Shown here piece after piece: positions 1 to 10,509 of a stretch of DNA of 64,000 nt. A program made the position numbers and the translations under genes. A model generated the notes under the pieces. That model was not told the origin of the DNA, searched no databases, and worked only from the letters and a program-made list of their open reading frames with translations. Source of the stretch: Tritrichomonas musculus (Eukaryota; Parabasalia; Tritrichomonadida; Tritrichomonadidae); contig JAPFFF010000007.1 in NCBI GenBank assembly GCA_039105265.1, positions 4,278,001-4,342,000 on the forward strand, read 5' to 3'. The first letter of the stretch is position 1; the number at the start of each line of letters is the position of its first letter.

Positions 1-3000
1 CAGTTGGAGTTGTGTGTTGTGGAAGTTCTTGATCAATCATTGTTTGGCATTCAATAATTGCTGATGTTGCAAGATGTAAAATGCGATATTCGCAACATTT
101 GCTAACATATGTTCCTTTCTTGTTGTAAATAAGTGTGCTGAATGGGTCACCTGGTTTCGCAATCAATGAATTTGAATAAGATCCACCAATATCCGGCTCA
201 TTTGATTCAGAATACCAATAAACACAATTTAATTTCGTGAGTTCTCGTGCAAATAAAAGATCGAGAGCATTCATGCAAATATCTCCACCATTTAAATTTC
301 CAATTGGTGTATCTAATATTTGTGAATATTCTAGCTTCAATGCAACATCTGATTGAAGTTGAACAAATCGTGCTGTAAAGCTTTCAAAAACAGAAATTTC
401 CCAACTTTGATTAATATCATTATATAAATCATCACTTTCTTTGAAATCAAGAGTAATAATTGGATATTGATGTAATGAAGTAACCTTCAAATTGGTCAAA
501 AACTGATCAAGTTTAAAGTGAGAATTAAGGAAAACAACGGAACTTTCTGTTCTTCCGAACTTTTTGAGAGCTTTATTGAATTGAGTTGCTGCTTCTCTAA
601 GAGTATTATGATGACTTATGTTGAATTTTGTAATTTTTGGAACTTCTTTATTTTCGAGATTTTGAATTGCCTTTTCTTGAGAGTTTCGAATGACAGGGAG
701 AGAAATTCTAAGTTCATCTTTATCATCATGTTTATAAAATAGGAAGACTTGAGATTCGACTGCGTCATTATTACTACCAGGCATGATAGGAACAAGTGCG
801 ATCATTCCACGTTTTCTCTTAAAACATGAATAAATAAATAATTTATTTAAATTATTTAATTCAGGCAACATTTGCTTTTTAGTTGGCTTAATATCATCTA
901 AAAAGAACTTGTTTCTTTTCGTCTTCATTACGCTTGCTCCTATTTTCACGAGAGCTCTGAAAATTGGGGGAACATTTGTTTCATAAACGCCAAGAACGCC
1001 AGAGCTATTGAATGAATTTGTGAAAATTGATTTGTTTTCAATGAAATCACTTTCACTAAGTACAAATTTAGTGACAACTTCAGATGGACACGCGTGTGGA
1101 AGATTAACTTTGACCTCCGAAACTTTGTCTTTCATGTATTTCTTGAAAATGTCGGCGCCTTCTCTTGTTGAGTTTATGTAGAAAATTCTTGGAATTTCAA
1201 CGTCAATTTGTTGGACTTCTTTGATTCCTGTTTGAACAAACAAATTAACAAGTCCTGGTTGAGAAGAAGCGCGAATTTCAAGAACACGCCAATCTTTGAA
1301 TACTTGAGAAACCGTTGGTCTTTCGATTGAAAGATTTCTTGAAGCTCTCCAATTCTTCTTTATATCTAGAAGTTTCTTTTGATAATCAGTCATTCCTGAT
1401 AAATCGCGAGGTGGCTTTGGTTTTCTTGGTGTGTCATCGACATGTATTCTTTCTTTGCTAACAGTGAAATTAATTAAAGTTTGTTTTTTCATCATTTTTT
1501 CATTCTCTTGCTTTTTGATGACCCAGTCAGGCGGCGGCACGTCGAAATCCTTGATTGTAATTCCTTGCAAATAAGAAGGAATGACGAGAATTTTCTGAAG
1601 CGTTGAGTACAAACGTTGAAGATAATAATCCCAATCGACAATGTCTCTGAAATCAGAAGTGGACATTGTTGGATCGTCGCACCATTTTCGAAGGAAAAAT
1701 TGAATGTTATCTTCAGAATCCTTAAAGACAATAACTGGAATTGCTCGTCCTGCAACGCTTTCAGTAGCAGGCAGCCTTGAAATGATATATTCGCACTTTA
1801 ATGACTTGCTTTCAAGAATTGAGTCGCCTAAAATTTCAGCAAGACGACGAGCCGTTGTTGCAGACGTTGACTTTCTATTCCCATAACTTGCCAAGTTTTT
1901 ACTCATTGTTGAAGATTCGCTCAACAACATCAACAACTCTTCATCTTCGATAGTTTTTCCATGCGTTTTCAAAACCATCAAGTATTGCTTGCAAACGTTT
2001 GCAACATTATGATAAACTTCTTCGTTTGTGTTTCCTCGCATGAATGTCAAAAAGGCATCGCTTTGGAGCATTTTAATCATCTTCCACTCTCCGCGTCTTT
2101 TGATTTCAAAGCCTTTCAATTCTGAAATATGGCCCGCTTTCGTAAAGACAGCATATCTCTTCTTTAGCTTCTTCTTCTCTTCCTTGGCAGCCGGCAAAAA
2201 CATGCCGTGATAAGGACCGTCAAGTTCGAAGAAAATTGAGTTTTCTTTGCGAACAATGAAATCATTCTTGCTCGCATCGCGCTCTTGATGATATTGTAAA
2301 TTCGAAAAGCCACGATCAACGTTCTGATTGAGCATCGAACAAGGAAAGCTAAACACTCGCTTCGAACCGTCTTTCATCTTAAATGTTTGATCATACGGAA
2401 AATCAGGCGGTAAAGCACACCAAATTCCGTCTGTATCAAGTTCGAGACCTTTTCCAAGACCTTGAACGATTCGACGAGTTTGGCGAATAATTTTGGCACC
2501 ACAATAAGTAACAACGCCGGCCATTTCAATTGATTTCCATCGAGCTCCTCCTCTCATAACGTAGCCGTAAAAAGTATTAAGAATTGCTTTATGTGCTAAT
2601 TGAAGAGAGTTGTATAAAACAATCATCTTTTTAACTTCATCTTTCTCTGATGCCGTTTTTGCTTGCGCTTTCTTCTTTGTCCAAACTTTCAAAAGATTTT
2701 TATATTCATATCGGCGATCACGAAATGAACGAACAGTTTCAATGTAAAATGAATGAGCTTTCATGCAAATAATTGAAGTCCTTTTTTCTGGCTTTGTTTC
2801 TTTTGTTTTTTGATAAACTTTTTTGCAAAATTCTGTTAATCTCTCTTTATATTTTTTGGCTTGATCTTCTGCAGAAAGAGTAAACCAAGATGCTCCTGTG
2901 TTTTCGCTTTCGAGTTGTTTTAATACAGCTTTTGATTCAGACTCAGTTGCTGGAAATATTTCACCCCTCCATTTCCATTTCATTCTTCTTTGACAATTTT

Positions 3001-4693
3001 CATCCCTAATTGGGCATTTTGCACAAGTTTTTTCATCAACAATTGCGGTTGGTTGTAAACGATTGGTAAGCATAATATTAGGATACATAGCTGCAACATC
3101 AAGGTGAATGATGACTGGATTTGCTTCAAATTTTGGATGATCACGTAATTTTGTCAATTTTTCAATGATTGAATCTTGAACTTCATCAAAATTATCAATA
3201 TCATTTTTATCGATTTTTAATTCAGTATTTAAAACAAATTTAAGTATTTCTGGAACACGTTCAATGATTGCGTTATATTGATTTGGGTCTACATCAAAAG
3301 GTGTTGGAATATCATCTCTGAAAATTCCTGATTGTAGAGCTTCGACATTTCCACCAATGTAAGTTTCATTCTGGAGAAGATGTCCATTCCAATAATTAAT
3401 TCTCATTCCACCAGATTTGTTTGGAATGATAATATTGGCTTTAAAAGCTCGATCCATAAGTAAGCTTTCGCAAAGGGTTCCTGTTCCACGTCTCAAGCAA
3501 TCATCAGCATTTAATGGAATAATTGTAGTCAATGAGAAAATGAATGGATGAACGTATATTATGTAAAGATAATAAGTAGCATAAGCATCTGATACTGAGT
3601 AGTTTGCAAGTCGTTGAGGATCTTCATTTCCAAGAGGGCATATATCTTCTGGATCCAATTCAAGCGGGTTGTATTGAAGCTTTTCTTTGGTGACTGCCTT
3701 AAGACCTTGGGACCCAGCGGGAAGATATGAATCACGTCTAACCCAACGTAAGCAATCGATATGTGGGGCAAATAAGGATAAGAATTCATCATTTCCATTA
3801 TTTCTGAATCCAACTCTCTGATATAAATTTAAATGATTAATGTATGCTCGCTTTTCAATAAATGGCCAATCGAAATAATCGCCATTAAAAGTAACCATGA
3901 TATGGGGTTTAATTTCATTAATATGTTCAAACCATTTTTCGAGCATTGATCGTTCATCTGGACAATTCCAAACTGTAAATTTACAATAATATTCGAGAGG
4001 AGAATATTCAAATGATTCGATATCACTCGAAAACCAACGCCGATTTGTAACAAGAAAGCCTTCTCCATCAACAATGTATGAAATCATCATTATTTCATCA
4101 GTATTTTCATTTGGAAATTGTAATGGTTGTTTTGAACATTCAATATCAAAAGCTAGAACTCTTGGTTGTGGTGGTGCTTCATGTTCTTTATCATGCTTTA
4201 GAATAATATCACCATCATCGTTATAAACATCATACCAAAAGGCGACATGAATATCGTTATCAATACAAAATCGTTGATAATACATAACATCTGCTTCGCG
4301 TAACTCTGCTTTGGGTTCGGCTCTAATAAGTTTTCTCACATCCATTAAATCGCTGACATTGTCAAAAACAAGTTTGTATGCTTCTCTTTCGCCTCCATAA
4401 TTGATATCAAGTTTAGTTACTTTTTCTATATTACGAATTTTTTGATGTTGATGGTATTTTTCAATATGAAAAGGTGCCATAACATAAAAATAAGGATTGT
4501 ATCGTTTTTGTACACGCCAACTATTTCCATTTGCTTCCATAAAAAAAAGATTAACTGCAGCAAATTCAACTTCGCTATTTTTTGGTTTAACTGATGTAGG
4601 CATAATGTTGATGAGCCAACCATAAAGGTGATCAAAATCTTCTTTTAGAGGAAACCAAAAATAATTGGGCTCATCTCTTTCATAATGAGCCAT
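1..4693 (-). CDS. POL2: DNA polymerase epsilon catalytic subunit, partial (C-terminus beyond window)
   Basis: Leading-strand replicative polymerase of the B family, acting in the nucleus. The frame opens with ATG at 4693 and stays open for about 1,564 codons to the window edge, so the C-terminal part is cut off. Exonuclease motifs are visible: FDIEC near residue 180, FNGDYFDWPF in Exo II, and YSVSDAYATYY in Exo III. Polymerase motif A reads DVAAMYPNIML near residue 530 and motif C reads LDTDGIW near residue 752. The stretch SFYIETVRSFRDRRYEYK is typical of epsilon rather than delta or alpha. A cysteine cluster CAKCPIRDENC near residue 555 matches the position of the Fe-S cysteines known inside the epsilon catalytic domain. 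The gene is divergent from the SF3A1-like gene, with 138 bp between the start codons. No internal stop or intron seen. Confidence 0.95.
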   Translation of the reverse strand, partial: MAHYERDEPNYFWFPLKEDFDHLYGWLINIMPTSVKPKNSEVEFAAVNLFFMEANGNSWRVQKRYNPYFYVMAPFHIEKYHQHQKIRNIEKVTKLDINYGGEREAYKLVFDNVSDLMDVRKLIRAEPKAELREADVMYYQRFCIDNDIHVAFWYDVYNDDGDIILKHDKEHEAPPQPRVLAFDIECSKQPLQFPNENTDEIMMISYIVDGEGFLVTNRRWFSSDIESFEYSPLEYYCKFTVWNCPDERSMLEKWFEHINEIKPHIMVTFNGDYFDWPFIEKRAYINHLNLYQRVGFRNNGNDEFLSLFAPHIDCLRWVRRDSYLPAGSQGLKAVTKEKLQYNPLELDPEDICPLGNEDPQRLANYSVSDAYATYYLYIIYVHPFIFSLTTIIPLNADDCLRRGTGTLCESLLMDRAFKANIIIPNKSGGMRINYWNGHLLQNETYIGGNVEALQSGIFRDDIPTPFDVDPNQYNAIIERVPEILKFVLNTELKIDKNDIDNFDEVQDSIIEKLTKLRDHPKFEANPVIIHLDVAAMYPNIMLTNRLQPTAIVDEKTCAKCPIRDENCQRRMKWKWRGEIFPATESESKAVLKQLESENTGASWFTLSAEDQAKKYKERLTEFCKKVYQKTKETKPEKRTSIICMKAHSFYIETVRSFRDRRYEYKNLLKVWTKKKAQAKTASEKDEVKKMIVLYNSLQLAHKAILNTFYGYVMRGGARWKSIEMAGVVTYCGAKIIRQTRRIVQGLGKGLELDTDGIWCALPPDFPYDQTFKMKDGSKRVFSFPCSMLNQNVDRGFSNLQYHQERDASKNDFIVRKENSIFFELDGPYHGMFLPAAKEEKKKLKKRYAVFTKAGHISELKGFEIKRRGEWKMIKMLQSDAFLTFMRGNTNEEVYHNVANVCKQYLMVLKTHGKTIEDEELLMLLSESSTMSKNLASYGNRKSTSATTARRLAEILGDSILESKSLKCEYIISRLPATESVAGRAIPVIVFKDSEDNIQFFLRKWCDDPTMSTSDFRDIVDWDYYLQRLYSTLQKILVIPSYLQGITIKDFDVPPPDWVIKKQENEKMMKKQTLINFTVSKERIHVDDTPRKPKPPRDLSGMTDYQKKLLDIKKNWRASRNLSIERPTVSQVFKDWRVLEIRASSQPGLVNLFVQTGIKEVQQIDVEIPRIFYINSTREGADIFKKYMKDKVSEVKVNLPHACPSEVVTKFVLSESDFIENKSIFTNSFNSSGVLGVYETNVPPIFRALVKIGASVMKTKRNKFFLDDIKPTKKQMLPELNNLNKLFIYSCFKRKRGMIALVPIMPGSNNDAVESQVFLFYKHDDKDELRISLPVIRNSQEKAIQNLENKEVPKITKFNISHHNTLREAATQFNKALKKFGRTESSVVFLNSHFKLDQFLTNLKVTSLHQYPIITLDFKESDDLYNDINQSWEISVFESFTARFVQLQSDVALKLEYSQILDTPIGNLNGGDICMNALDLLFARELTKLNCVYWYSESNEPDIGGSYSNSLIAKPGDPFSTLIYNKKGTYVSKCCEYRILHLATSAIIECQTMIDQELPQHTTPT

Positions 4694-4831
4694 TTTGATA
4701 CAAGATTATAAATTTTAAACGGCCATTATTACCTCCTCTTTTTTTAAAAATGTTTCCGGATTTACCATTCAAATTCTTATTTTCAATAGTATTAACCAAA
4801 TATCGGTTCAATTTTGAATTAGAGTTATAAT

Positions 4832-6064
4832 ATGAGTGAATTAATTATTCCTCCCAAGATAGTTATTCAGACAATAAATGCAACAATTCCTGCTGTTATT
4901 AAACATGGTGACACACTCATTCAGCACTTAATGAATGATCCAAAAAATGCTTCAAAATTTTCTTTTCTACAGCCAGACGATCCGTTTTTTCCATATTTTC
5001 AAATGAAACTTGAAGAAGCTAAAAGTGGAACGAAAAAGGTTGAAGAAGCTCCTATTTCGCAAAAAAGCGCGTCAGCAACAGCTGCACAATCAAATGTTCA
5101 ACCTCCAAAAACAATCCCCTCAATCATTCCGCCTACTTTTTCTTATAAACAGCCCCCTGATATTGGTGGTCTTCAACTTGATGTTATTCATTTGACAGCA
5201 CAATATGCTGCTATGTATGGTAAAGAATTTCTTCAAGTTATCGCAAAACAAGAAAAGGATTCGCCTTTGTTTAATTTTTTGAAGCCAGATCAGCCTTATT
5301 TTCGTCTTTTTACAGGTCTTCTTGAGCAGTATCGTCTTGCTCTTGACCCCTCAAACCAACTTTCTCGTCGTCTTGAGCAAGAAAGCGATTCGTTATTAAA
5401 TGTCAAAGCAGATCTTGAAATTGAAGCAGAGCACGCAAGATTGTCAGCCGAACAAAAGAAAAAAGAAGCTAACGAAGCAAAGAAGGATGAGTCTCTTGAA
5501 CAATTTGATTGGGATGATTTCAAAATACTTGGAACTATTAGTTTTGATGATGAAGATGACGTTCAGTCGTCTACTAGCCAAAATGATAAAAACATTCGTA
5601 TTCAAAATAGCACGGAGGAAGTTCAAATGATACCAAAAACATTGAAAGAGAAAAAGAAGAAATCAGGAATTGTACAGATATCACCAATAACAGGTCAAGC
5701 TGTGCCAATTGAAGAATTTGCAGATCACTTACGATTTGAAAAAGTTCATCCTCAATACCAAAAAGAACTTGATGATATGAAAGAAAGACGAAGAATGCAA
5801 AACTCTGCTTTGGCCACAGGTGATCAAATTGTGCAGAACTTGAAGACTTATGCAACTGGTGAAGCAAAGCCTCTTAAAGATCCAGTCATGTGGGATGGTC
5901 GAAATGAATCAATTCAATTTACAGTTGCAGAAGCAGTTGATAGAGTTAATGAAGATAGAAATGAAGCAGCACATGAAGAAATGATGCGAAATGATTTAAA
6001 GAAAGAACCACAATTAATAGGGCCTGTTTTCGATCGGAAAAGAAAAAGTGGTTCTAACAAATAA
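4832..6064 (+). CDS. SF3A1: Splicing factor 3A subunit 1 (SURP-domain U2 snRNP protein)
   Basis: SF3A1/Prp21 is a U2 snRNP component needed for pre-spliceosome formation. Two SURP modules are visible, at about residues 10-60 (core KFSFLQPDDPFFPYF) and 118-168 (core LFNFLKPDQPYFRLF). After an acidic middle follows the family's C-terminal signature: SPITGQAVPIEEFADHLR, then a charged region and DPVMWDGR. At 410 aa it is about half the human length and lacks the C-terminal ubiquitin-like domain, ending in a basic tail with KRKSGSNK. It resembles short Prp21-type proteins in this. The ATG at 4832 has a TCA at 4808-4810, a plausible initiator. Its presence fits an organism with few but functional introns. 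Confidence 0.9.
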   Translation: MSELIIPPKIVIQTINATIPAVIKHGDTLIQHLMNDPKNASKFSFLQPDDPFFPYFQMKLEEAKSGTKKVEEAPISQKSASATAAQSNVQPPKTIPSIIPPTFSYKQPPDIGGLQLDVIHLTAQYAAMYGKEFLQVIAKQEKDSPLFNFLKPDQPYFRLFTGLLEQYRLALDPSNQLSRRLEQESDSLLNVKADLEIEAEHARLSAEQKKKEANEAKKDESLEQFDWDDFKILGTISFDDEDDVQSSTSQNDKNIRIQNSTEEVQMIPKTLKEKKKKSGIVQISPITGQAVPIEEFADHLRFEKVHPQYQKELDDMKERRRMQNSALATGDQIVQNLKTYATGEAKPLKDPVMWDGRNESIQFTVAEAVDRVNEDRNEAAHEEMMRNDLKKEPQLIGPVFDRKRKSGSNK

Positions 6065-6332
6065 TTTTCTACCCTTTTTTGTTTTTCTTTTGAATAATTG
6101 AAATTTTGTTTTATAAAGATATTAAAACTTACTTTTTCGTTCATTTACTTTATTTATTGATATTTTAAGATTTCGTTAGCTTCAAATTTAAAAAAAAAAA
6201 AAAACTATTAATTATTTGATCTAATAGATTTGAACTATCAAGCATAAATTATTATAAAATTTAATTAAATCGTTGATGATAAAAAAAGAAAGAAAAAGTT
6301 TAATAACAATTATGAATTAAAGAAAAAAGATA

Positions 6333-6617
6333 CAGTATAGTAAAAAAATATGAAATCGTCAAAAAATACTAAAAAAGTTGGAAAATACACTTTTTCAAAG
6401 AAATAAGGCCAAATTTGCTTGGCTAATTCTTTTTATCGTCATTTGAAAAAATGGATTTTCGAACTTTTTCGTAAAATTCAAAAAGCTGGAAAAGCTACTT
6501 TTTCAAATGACGATAAAACAATATTTACTCAAAAAAATTGAGTGTTTATTATGAAAAAGCTTGTTTTCCAACTTTTTGAATAATATTTTTACGTTTTCAT
6601 ATTTTTTTACTATACTG
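6333..6617. mobile_element. MITE, Tc1/mariner-type, 285 bp, with internal hairpin
   Basis: The segment begins CAGTATAG and ends CTATACTG, and each end is flanked by TA (6331-6332 and 6618-6619), as in Tc1/mariner target duplications. The first 25 or so bases of the two ends, including the TA, are identical in inverted orientation; similarity then decays over about 65 bp, both arms sharing AAAAAGTTGGAAAA. Inside lies a second perfect 20-bp inverted repeat, 6431-6450 against 6499-6518, with a 48-nt loop. No ORF is present, so it would depend on a transposase elsewhere. It sits between SF3A1 and CCDC40. The structure is seen directly; the superfamily is inferred from CAGT termini and the TA duplication. 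Confidence 0.75.
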
Positions 6618-6742
6618 TATATGAGTTTATATGAATATTTTAATTAATTCAAAAATAATCGTTTTTTGATAAAAAAATATAACCATATTTTTATTAATTT
6701 ATAATTTTTCTGAATATCCGTTATATTTCAAATTCCAACAAA

Positions 6743-9460
6743 ATGAGTGAGAATAATTCTACTGGTACAGGAGATAACGATTATCTTAATGATCCACAGA
6801 TTGAAGAAGAAGAAGAAGATGTTGGACCCCTGCCTTTTGAAAATGATATTGAAGAAGATGAATTAGAAGAAGATGGAGAAAATGAATTAAACGGAGCAAA
6901 TGGAATGACTGCTGATCATCCTCTCTTTAAAAAACTCAATGATGATATCAAACGACAACTTAATCAACAATCAGACGATCTCGATGTTCAAATTCGCGAT
7001 AAAACAGCTTTACGAAATCAACTTAGTAACGATCGTGAGCAGGTTGGTGTTGAACTTTATACAATTCAGCAGCATCTCGCAAAACTTCATCAACGTTTAA
7101 CCGACGCAAATACAGCTCGAGAAGCTGCTGAAGCAGATCGAATAGAACAAGAAAAAGCACTTAAAGAAGAGCGTGAAATTCTTAAGCAAGCACAAGACGA
7201 ATTACTTGCGCGAACTAGAGAATATGAAAAACAGAGAACTGATCTTGACAAGTTGAATGAAACAGTTCTTCTTCTCGAAAAAGAAAATGAAAAAGTTGCT
7301 GACGAAAAACAAGTTGCTAAAAGAAAAGCGTACAAATCTGAACAATCTGCTACACAAACAGAAGTTGCAAAGCAAGAGCAAGATTTATACATTAACCGTT
7401 TAACTGAACAAATACAAGAAGTATCTTCTCAACTTTCAGTTCTTGATGCACAAATACTTGCGCAAAGAGGAGAAACCAAGACTGCTCGTGATGCTCTTTT
7501 ACAAGCAAACCTAGAAATGGAAAAAGTCAGCTTTGAAAAAAATCATTTAATTCAAGATTGGAACTCGGCACTCTTACTTGTCAAAAAGCGATCAATTACT
7601 CTTCAAGAAATTGAGCAAGCCACAGCTAAGCAAGATGAAGAAATTCGTTCTTTACAAAACGAAGAATCTGGTCTTAAAAAGCAAATTCAGAAACAACAAG
7701 AAGAAACAGAAAAGAATACTTTGATGCTTAACAAGATTACTTCAAGAATTCAATATTTGGATGGCAAAATCAATGAAGCGTCTGAAGAACGACAATCGCT
7801 CCAAAAACAACTTGAAAACTTGTATGCAATGGTTCATGAGAAAGAGATTATAGTTTCGCGTCTTTTAGTTGAAAGAAATAATGTTAAAAATGAATTCAAC
7901 AATTCTTTGAAAGGAACAAATGAAATATCCAATCAAATTCATCAAATCGAAGACACAATCATCAAGCAAGTTACTGAACAATCTAATCTCAAAAGAGAAA
8001 CGGTTGCAGCACAGCATAAGGTTGAAGGAATCAGAGATCAAATCGTATCAAAAGACAGAGAACTCGCCAATTTGCAAAATGAAGTTGTTCGTTTAAAAAT
8101 TGATAAATTGAATATTGGTGCCCAAACAGACAAACTTAAGGTTGGTCTTAATGAAATTCTTGAAGAACTCAAACAAAAAGATAAATTGATTAGCCAATAC
8201 GAAACTCAGATTAGAAAGAACACTGTTGATATCGAAAAAAGACAAGGTGAAGTTGACAAATTAAATCGTTTATTTGAATCTCTCAAAAATGAGCAAAATG
8301 GTGAAGAACTTGGCCCATTAGAAAGAGCCATTCGTGATCTTACCAAAAAAGCAAGTGATTGTGATGAGACAATCCAAGAGAGTCAAACTAATTGGTTGAA
8401 GAAGCAAACAGAACTTGTTCAATTGTCAAAAGCTAGTGAAGAACTTGAAAAGCAAAACAATACAATTACTGCTCATATTGCAGTTTTAACAAGGAAGAGG
8501 GATCGTATTGATAATCAATTAAAAGCAACAGAAAAAGAAATTGCCCGTTACCAAGAACAAATTCGCCTTCATCAACGCGAAATGAGTAAATTAGGAGAAA
8601 AATTAAACGAGCAAAATGCAAACGGAACAAATCTAACTGAAGGAAATATCAATATGGAAGCAGATATCTTAAATAACCTTCAAAAATTAGAAGAAGAAGC
8701 TGCAAAAGCAGAAACTCAAATTGAAGAACTTGCAGCAGCTCGTGAAAACTTAGCAGAAGATTTAATGGAAACAGAAAAATCGATTATGATGTGGGAAAAG
8801 AAGCTTCAACTTGCGAAAGAGATGCGTGAAGCTCTCGATCCAAATTACGGAGCAGCAGAATTAAAATCAATGAAAAAAGATATCAGTCGAATGGAACTCA
8901 GATTAAAGCAAATTAAGAAACAGCAGCAATTAATTATCCAGGAAATGGAATATGCTCTTAACAGACGTGAAACAATTGCTACAAAAAGCCAGGTCAAAGG
9001 TAGATCCAACAAAGACAGAACTAATGTGGAAGTTACAAAGGGAATCAAAGGTTTACAGAGTGAAATTAAGCGATTACAGAGTGAATCAGCTAAACTTGAC
9101 GCTTCAATGAGAGAAAATGTTGAATTACAAAAAGAATTAGGAGCTGAAATTGAACAATTTGCCCACATGGAAAGAGAAACAAAACAAAGTGTCTCTGAAG
9201 CTGAAAAACAACTTCATGAAGAAGAAAAAGCAAAGCTTACTAATCAATCAAAACTTGAGAGATTACAAGCTAAACAGAGACTCTTTGCTCAGAAAAATGC
9301 TAAAAATATTTTAAAGTCAACTGATGGCTTTGAACAAGCTTTCGATAACTTGAAACAGCAAGAAAACCAATTAACAAATTTAATGGATATGATTTCAAAT
9401 GATTTTCCTCATCTCTCTGAAAATATTCAATATATCAAAGATCGTGTTATGTCTGATTAA
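6743..9460 (+). CDS. CCDC40: Coiled-coil protein CCDC40 (axonemal 96-nm ruler, FAP172)
   Basis: CCDC40 pairs with CCDC39 to form the molecular ruler that sets the 96-nm axonemal repeat and places inner dynein arms and the nexin-dynein complex. The 905-aa protein is coiled coil almost throughout after an acidic N-terminus (residues 10-50). Diagnostic stretches match the family: DHPLFKKLNDDIKRQL at about 59, GVELYTIQQHLAKLHQRL at about 100, GEELGPLERAIRDL, and MMWEKKLQLAKEMREALD followed by a block ending ALNRRETIATKS. It is a little shorter than human CCDC40 (about 1,140 aa), mostly through a shorter N-terminal tail. The ATG at 6743 has a TCA at 6728-6730. No CCDC39 gene lies in the window. 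Confidence 0.95.
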   Translation: MSENNSTGTGDNDYLNDPQIEEEEEDVGPLPFENDIEEDELEEDGENELNGANGMTADHPLFKKLNDDIKRQLNQQSDDLDVQIRDKTALRNQLSNDREQVGVELYTIQQHLAKLHQRLTDANTAREAAEADRIEQEKALKEEREILKQAQDELLARTREYEKQRTDLDKLNETVLLLEKENEKVADEKQVAKRKAYKSEQSATQTEVAKQEQDLYINRLTEQIQEVSSQLSVLDAQILAQRGETKTARDALLQANLEMEKVSFEKNHLIQDWNSALLLVKKRSITLQEIEQATAKQDEEIRSLQNEESGLKKQIQKQQEETEKNTLMLNKITSRIQYLDGKINEASEERQSLQKQLENLYAMVHEKEIIVSRLLVERNNVKNEFNNSLKGTNEISNQIHQIEDTIIKQVTEQSNLKRETVAAQHKVEGIRDQIVSKDRELANLQNEVVRLKIDKLNIGAQTDKLKVGLNEILEELKQKDKLISQYETQIRKNTVDIEKRQGEVDKLNRLFESLKNEQNGEELGPLERAIRDLTKKASDCDETIQESQTNWLKKQTELVQLSKASEELEKQNNTITAHIAVLTRKRDRIDNQLKATEKEIARYQEQIRLHQREMSKLGEKLNEQNANGTNLTEGNINMEADILNNLQKLEEEAAKAETQIEELAAARENLAEDLMETEKSIMMWEKKLQLAKEMREALDPNYGAAELKSMKKDISRMELRLKQIKKQQQLIIQEMEYALNRRETIATKSQVKGRSNKDRTNVEVTKGIKGLQSEIKRLQSESAKLDASMRENVELQKELGAEIEQFAHMERETKQSVSEAEKQLHEEEKAKLTNQSKLERLQAKQRLFAQKNAKNILKSTDGFEQAFDNLKQQENQLTNLMDMISNDFPHLSENIQYIKDRVMSD

Positions 9461-10509
9461 TATATTTTATTTTATTTATTTTATTTTTATAAAAGTTTTT
9501 CTAGAACATGATATTTCAAGATTTCTTTTTTTTATTTTTAATTGTTTTTCTGTTTATTTGCTTATTTACTTTGTTATTTAATCTAAATAAAATCAAATTT
9601 CAATGAAATCTTTTTTATTATTGTGAAAGCTATAATTTCAAAATTCAATGGTTTATTTGGAAAAAATCATTGAACTCTTCTCATGCACTCAACATTATGG
9701 TTATTTTTTTGATATTTAGTTATATAAATATTCATAAAAAAGAATAGTGATGGACATTTGGGATTAAACAAAGATATGTAGTACTCATTGTAATGAAAAA
9801 CCAAATTTATCGATGTGTACTGCTCATTTTTCGAACTCCTTGGTTATATATGAATTCAAAAAAAAGGGCGTAGATACAGTAAAAAGTACAGAGTTCATAT
9901 ATCCTTAAAAAAGAATTGACATTTTTGAATTTTAAAACCAAGTTTGGATTTTCGGTCTTTCAAATTGAATGATTTAGATTTAGTATATATGACAGATTCA
10001 TATATATATATATATATATATATGTTGAATAAATATTACCAAACCTGGCCATATGCATATAAAACCACCATAATTTGTTTAGTAGAATAGTATGAGTTTC
10101 ATGCATAATGCTTAACTTATTCCACCTAAACTCAAGTTGTTATGTTCGAGAAATTGCAAAGGATAATCTCTCATGAATTTATTCAAAATGATGCATCATC
10201 AACGCATTATTGATAAAACTGTTTTATAACGCCGCAGCTTTGTTGGTTCCCGTTATGTAAGCAGATTAAGCTACAGTATCAGAAAGAATTAACTAAAGCA
10301 AAAGTAGTTGAAGTACCACATCATCATTTCATCACTTTATTTGATTTTAGTGTCCGCTCAACAAACAAACAGCGCTACTCCAGATTCGACTCGTAACTCG
10401 CCAACAATTACACATACTATTACGCATACACAAGTTACGGAGATTACTACGCAAGTTACTAGAGGATTTGGTTGAAGAATTTTTTGGGAGTAAGAATAAA
10501 CATGATGTT
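9461..10509. other. Gene-poor AT-rich stretch
   Basis: No supportable gene. It holds a short imperfect inverted repeat (9847-9857 against 9891-9900) and an (AT)n microsatellite near 9999-10023. Around 10350-10475 one plus frame encodes a threonine-rich tail-like string ending in TGA, but without an upstream coding context I do not call it a gene. Confidence 0.6.
9999..10023. repeat. (AT)n microsatellite
   Basis: About twelve uninterrupted TA dinucleotides in an intergenic region. Confidence 0.9.

Noticed and set aside
10350-10475. Plus-strand threonine-rich C-terminus-like string (ITHTITHTQVTEITTQVTRG)
   Set aside because: No upstream coding frame or start codon supports it, and it is short and low in complexity.
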